A program made the position numbers and the translations under genes. From an uncultured Clostridiaceae bacterium (lineage in GTDB: Bacteria > Bacillota > Clostridia > TANB77 > CAG-508), in assembly GCA_958402495.1 (NCBI GenBank), contig CATXTS010000021.1, positions 1 through 19,940 of the forward strand: a stretch of DNA of 19,940 bases, given 5' to 3'. A model generated the notes under the pieces. It did not search any database. It had not been told where the DNA came from and worked only from the letters and a program-made list of their open reading frames with translations. Shown piece by piece: positions 16,356-19,940 of this stretch. Position 1 is the stretch's first letter. Every line of letters begins with the position of its first letter.

Positions 16356-17807
16356 TGTACTTCCAGTGCCAAGCGTAGATGTCTCACGGATACCATCACC
16401 ATAGATTAGTATATTTTTCTTATAGTTATTCGTACTTGCTGTGTTTAAGTTTGTATCATTATTAGCAATACTTATATTGTCTGTCCTGCTATCGAATGGA
16501 TATATGGTTGTATATTTGGTACTGGCTGTTTTTAAGGTGTTTCCGTCATAAGCTATACTTGCTCCATAACCTTTTAAATTACCCTTTCCATTAGCCACAT
16601 AACCGGCTAGTTCTTTCCCAAGTTCCTCCACTTAAGTCATATATTCCATAAATCGTTCCTGTACTACTTGCCTTACATCCATTTAATTGGTCCCATGTAT
16701 AAACTCCATTATTAGCTGTGTTTCCTGTTGTTTCATTAATATTTGCTATTGTTTTTACGGTTTCTCCCGTGGTTGTAGAACCTGTTGTACAACCTGTTAC
16801 AGCGTATACACTATCGACTCCTGATTTTCCTATTGCATTCGTTCTTGTGGCTCCTCCACTGTTTAAATTAATATTATTGACTGCAATGTCTATTCCATCT
16901 AATCCATATTGACTTTGACTTAAATAAGCACAAGCTCCCCACTCACTATTTTTCATTAAGTGAGAATCTGTTGCTTTTGTTAATCCATAAATATTCCCAC
17001 TTTCTGTCATAGCCTTAGCTATATTAAAAGCATCATTATGATTAATATAATTCATACTATAAGTAACTGGTTGGAATGTTGGATACTTAATAACTGTTTT
17101 GCTAGAACCATAAATTCCATCTAACCAATTTCGAGCACTTTCATTTCCGTCACTACTTTGGCCTCTCTCTACCGCTCTTACCCAAACTCTATCTTGAGAA
17201 TAGCTGACACTACTTGCTTTTACTGGTGCAGAGTTATTTCCGACTTGCATATCCTGCTTCAAACTTTGCTACCCAGATACCTGTTAATTCTTTATCCCAT
17301 CCTCCATTTCTATAATTTACCTTAGTTTCATCAGTAAATGCTGGGTGTACAGTGTATCCTGTTTTTGTATCTACTAATTCGTCCACATTTGTGCATCTCT
17401 TTGCAGTTTGAATTTGTCCATTTTCGTCATAGTAATTGTCTGTTGTTCCAATTAAAAATTTTATATCAAACTTTTTATCTGTTTCATTTACTCTATAGGC
17501 ATACCTTGGTATCCATACCCACATACTACCATCTTCTGTCTGACTATTTGCCCACTTTTTACTATTGTAATCATACCAATCTGTATTGCTACTTTCTGTT
17601 TTCTCTGCTTTCCCCTTTTCACTGCTGGTTGGCTCTGTAAATTTAATTGGTGTCATTCCTGATGCTAATTTGGGTCTATTTACCCCTTCTTGTGTATTAA
17701 AGCTTTCTCCTAGCGCTTGGTTAATTTGTTCTTCTAAGCTAAGTAATCCGCTCTCCTCCTCCTTTTTTCCTTGTTCTGTATCATTTTTCGCTCTTTGTGC
17801 CTGTGTG

Positions 17808-17919
17808 ATAATTCCATTTTCTCCAACTAATGTATTAATGGCTACACCTGCTAATATAATTAAAACAATAATCGTAATGACTAATGCAATTAAAGTTACA
17901 CCTTTTTCTTTCCATTTTT
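17808..17919 (-). repeat. Leader repeat, copy 1 (identical to 19829-19940)
   Basis: These 112 bases encode most of the prepilin leader and hydrophobic helix, through NTLVGENGII. They are identical base for base to the corresponding part of the upstream paralog, including all synonymous positions, and the match runs to the window edge. The flanking coding sequence differs. Confidence 0.9.
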
Positions 17920-17991
17920 TCTGCATAGTTTTTTCTCCCTTTCTTTTTCTTATGTTTTCCAATTTCTTCGTTTTCATACTTTTCTTTATTA

Positions 17992-18020
17992 ATTTTATAT
18001 TACCTTTTGGTTAAAGTCAA
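17992..18020 (-). promoter_or_regulatory. Promoter of the downstream pilin-lectin gene
   Basis: TTGACT (18015-18020) and TAAAAT (17992-17997) on the minus strand are 17 bases apart, about 65 bases upstream of the ATG at 17926. Together with the terminator at 18116-18136 this shows the two paralogs are separate transcription units. Confidence 0.7.
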
Positions 18021-18097
18021 TATTTACATATTTTATTTCTGTTAATTATAATATTTCTCTTTATACTTTTTAATTTTACAAGCAACTCATTTGTTTA

Positions 18098-18136
18098 CTA
18101 GTTTGCATAAAAAAACAAACTAGAATTTCTAATTTG
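18098..18136 (-). terminator. Rho-independent terminator of the upstream pilin-lectin gene
   Basis: On the minus strand a 9-bp stem with one G.U pair and a 3-nt loop (18116-18136) is followed directly by TTTTTTT and preceded by an A run. The arm at 18116-18123 can alternatively pair with CTAGTTTG at 18098-18105 across a 10-nt loop, giving two mutually exclusive hairpins. Confidence 0.75.
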
Positions 18137-18213
18137 CTTTTTTAAATAATTATTTTTCTCATATAATATATGCATTTGTTTTCGTTTTTTCGCCACAGGG
18201 AATCTTCAAAGCG

Positions 18214-19940
18214 CTAGGACACGGTCAGCACCGCACGGAACCCATTATCGCAACGGTTAGTGCCATTAGTACGACTGAAACAGAAAAGACCGGCACCCGA
18301 GCCATTCCATAAATTACCGCCACGAACCGAGAATGGAGAGTTTAAGGCTGGGTAATACGAGTATCCACCATACCACGAGCTGCTTCCGGTTCCAGTCATA
18401 GATGCCTCACGGATGCCATCGCCATAAATTAATGTGTTTTTCTTATAATTATCGCTACTTGCTGCATTTAAATTTGTATCATTATTTTCTATTCCTGTAT
18501 TATCTGTACTACTATCAAATGGATAAGCAGTTGTATATTTGGTACTTGCTGTCTTCAATGTATTTCCGTCATAAGCTATACTTACTCCATATTTTTTTAA
18601 TTCTCCATTATTATTAGCTACATAAGTAGCTGTTCTTTCCCAACTTCCTCCACTTAAGTCATAGATTCCATAGATAGTTCCTGTAGAACTTGCCATGCAA
18701 CCATTCACTTGGTCCCATGTATAAACTCCATTACTTGCGGTATTTCCTGTTGTTCCATTGATATTTGTCATTGTTTGTATACTTTCTCCTACGTTAGTAG
18801 AAGCTGTTGTACAGCCTGTTACTGCATATACACTATCGACTCCTGATTTTCCTGCCGTATTAGTTCTTTTTGCTCCGCCACTATTTAAGTTTACATTATT
18901 AACTGCAATATCTATTCCATCTAAGCCATATTTACTTTGTGAAAGATACGTTACAGTCCCCCATTCACTGTTCTTCATTAAATGCGAATCTGCACCTCCT
19001 GTTAAACCGTATATGTTTCCATCTTCCGTCATCGCCTTTGCTATGTTAAAGGCATCATTATGGTTAATATAATTCATACTATACGTTACTGGTTGGAATG
19101 TTGGATATTTAATAGCTGTCTTAGTAGAACCATAAATTCCATCTAGCCAGTTACGCGCTGTTTGAGTAGAATCACTTTCTGTTCCTGCTTCTATAGCCCT
19201 TACCCATCCAGTGGTTTGTGTATAACTGACACTACTTGCTTTGACTGGTGCAGAGTTGTTTCCGCTGGCATATCCTGCTTCAAATTTGGCAACCCAGATT
19301 CCCGTTAATTCTTTATCCCATCCTCCATTTCTATAACCAATAGAGGTTTCATCAGTAAAGGCTGAATGTACCGTATATCCATTTTTTGTATCTACATTTG
19401 CATTACTGCTAGTACAACGTTTTGCTGTTTGAATTTTACCATTTTCATCATAATAATTGTCTGTTGTTCCTATTAAGAACTTTATATCAAATTTTTTATC
19501 TGTTTCATTTACTCTATAGGCATATCTGGGTATCCATACCCACATACTTCCATCTTCTGTCATTGCATTTGCCCATTTCTTACCATTATAATCATACCAG
19601 TCTGTATCGGTACTTTCTATTTTCTCTGTTTTTCCTTTTTCACTGCTGGTTGGCTCTATAAATTTAATGGGCGTCATTCCTGATGTTAAAGCTGGTTTAT
19701 TAACACCTTTTTCTGCAATATATGTTTGACCAATAGCTTCATCAATCTGTTGTTCCAAACTCAATAAATCACCTTGTTCATCCCTTTTTCCTTGTTCAGT
19801 TTCATCTTTTGCTCTTTGTGCTTGTGTAATAATTCCATTTTCTCCAACTAATGTATTAATGGCTACACCTGCTAATATAATTAAAACAATAATCGTAATG
19901 ACTAATGCAATTAAAGTTACACCTTTTTCTTTCCATTTTT
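18214..19940 (-). CDS. Prepilin-leader / FGE-lectin-fold surface protein, candidate DGR target (N-terminus off window)
   Basis: The reading frame is open to the window edge and lacks only the first few residues; the visible part begins KWKEKG-VTLIALVITIIVLIILAGVAI. This is a prepilin-type leader and helix lacking the usual Glu5, so the protein should be handled by a prepilin peptidase or stay membrane-anchored, facing outwards. A charged stalk (AQRAKDETEQGKRDEQ) leads to a roughly 500-residue FGE/SUMF1-like C-type-lectin-fold domain with MWVWIPRYAYR, HLMKNSEWG, YGIYDLSGGSWERT, NGSGAGLFCF and NGFRAVL. The enzyme's paired active-site cysteines are not evident, favouring a binding role. The 3' end is a candidate DGR variable repeat. 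It is closely related to the neighbour at 16191-17926 but intact. No start codon is visible; TTG at 19764 is internal. Confidence 0.85.
   Translation of the reverse strand, partial: KWKEKGVTLIALVITIIVLIILAGVAINTLVGENGIITQAQRAKDETEQGKRDEQGDLLSLEQQIDEAIGQTYIAEKGVNKPALTSGMTPIKFIEPTSSEKGKTEKIESTDTDWYDYNGKKWANAMTEDGSMWVWIPRYAYRVNETDKKFDIKFLIGTTDNYYDENGKIQTAKRCTSSNANVDTKNGYTVHSAFTDETSIGYRNGGWDKELTGIWVAKFEAGYASGNNSAPVKASSVSYTQTTGWVRAIEAGTESDSTQTARNWLDGIYGSTKTAIKYPTFQPVTYSMNYINHNDAFNIAKAMTEDGNIYGLTGGADSHLMKNSEWGTVTYLSQSKYGLDGIDIAVNNVNLNSGGAKRTNTAGKSGVDSVYAVTGCTTASTNVGESIQTMTNINGTTGNTASNGVYTWDQVNGCMASSTGTIYGIYDLSGGSWERTATYVANNNGELKKYGVSIAYDGNTLKTASTKYTTAYPFDSSTDNTGIENNDTNLNAASSDNYKKNTLIYGDGIREASMTGTGSSSWYGGYSYYPALNSPFSVRGGNLWNGSGAGLFCFSRTNGTNRCDNGFRAVLTVS
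18217..18378 (-). repeat. Candidate DGR variable repeat, copy 2
   Basis: The last 54 sense codons (SWYGGYSYYP to GFRAVLTVS) align without gaps to 16194-16355. GC is about 50%, and at about 18425 it drops abruptly to about 25%. Third-position A in copy 1 (TCA, GCA, GTA, CTA) appears here as G in the final GCG GTG CTG run, giving a GC-rich end like the initiation-of-homing end of known DGR variable repeats. Confidence 0.65.
19829..19940 (-). repeat. Leader repeat, copy 2 (identical to 17808-17919)
   Basis: Encodes the prepilin-like leader and hydrophobic helix of the upstream paralog. It is identical to copy 1 over all 112 visible bases and is cut by the window edge, so the true repeat may be longer. 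Confidence 0.9.

Larger units (their letters stand above)
16191..17926 (-). pseudogene. Frameshifted prepilin-leader / FGE-lectin-fold surface protein (downstream paralog)
   Basis: Start ATG at 17926 with GGGAG upstream. The leader MQKKWKEKG-VTLIALV is a prepilin-type (class III) signal with Gly before the cut and a long helix, but Ala instead of Glu at mature position 5. A charged stalk and a long domain like formylglycine-generating enzyme/SUMF1 (MWVWIPRYAYR, HLMKNSEWG, YDLSGGTWER, NGSNAGLFYF, TGFRAVL) follow. The frame breaks twice compared with the paralog at 18214. One extra base near 17242, after WVAKFEAGYAS, and another near 16606, after SGGTWERT, leave three fragments. Both are +1 changes and no other decay is visible, so loss is recent or the bases are assembly errors. 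The 3' 162 bp is a candidate DGR variable repeat. It probably displayed a binding domain outside the cell. Confidence 0.8.

Noticed and set aside
16191..16631. Independent 146-residue gene at the 3' end of the frameshifted paralog
   Set aside because: Its apparent start is a GTG inside a segment that in the paralog encodes SGGSWERT in another frame; it has no own ribosome site. It is the third fragment of the broken gene.
17927..17977. Start of the downstream pilin-lectin gene at 17977
   Set aside because: The ATG there has no ribosome site, whereas 17926 has GGGAG about 9 bases upstream and gives a short prepilin-type leader.
16021..18213. Template repeat or reverse transcriptase of a DGR inside the window
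   Set aside because: The gaps 15976-16190 and 17927-18213 contain no third copy resembling the variable repeats, and no reading frame in the window shows a reverse-transcriptase YADD-type motif.

Overview
The window is about 30% GC and carries AGGAGG-type ribosome sites, PASTA-type penicillin-binding protein, LPXTG-like sorting signal, GdpP and TTG starts. This fits a low-GC Gram-positive, probably a gut-type member of Clostridia. No RNA genes, CRISPR array, transposase, integrase or reverse transcriptase are visible.

Layout. At the far left a consensus sigma-A promoter points out of the window. A class B penicillin-binding protein with two PASTA domains (240-2633) is the only long plus-strand gene. 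A bidirectional terminator separates it from a minus-strand operon of dNTP triphosphohydrolase, a stand-alone TSCPD protein and a short-chain dehydrogenase (4971 to 2740). Next come ftsH and a VOC-fold protein (7353 to 5097), and the housekeeping run rplI, dnaB, tilS (10414 to 7500), all on the minus strand. gdpP (15915-13882) normally sits next to rplI in Firmicutes. Here the two are separated by an accessory block: a 22-residue-period leucine-rich-repeat surface protein with an IPQTG anchor, a membrane-anchored unknown, a small DUF4870-like membrane protein, and a plus-strand Cys-rich DUF3795-type protein.

Right end (16191-19940). Two tandem paralogous minus-strand genes encode a type IV prepilin-like leader followed by a long formylglycine-generating-enzyme/C-type-lectin-like domain ending in a GFRAVL tail. 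The last ~160-210 bp of each rises to about 42-55% GC, against about 25% just upstream. Aligned codon by codon, the two 3' ends differ mainly at first and second codon positions. Their most variable 81 bp holds 20 differences, 16 with an adenine on one side and none of them C/T. That pattern is expected of variable repeats written by a diversity-generating retroelement (DGR). The retroelement itself (reverse transcriptase and template repeat) is not in the window, so the assignment is an inference. The downstream copy carries two single-base frameshifts. The leader regions of both copies are identical over at least 112 bp up to the window edge.

The most interesting candidate is therefore a tandem pair of pilin-anchored, apparently adenine-mutagenised lectin-fold surface proteins. 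The second is a possible slippery or phase-variable A7 tract exactly at the start of the LRR surface protein.
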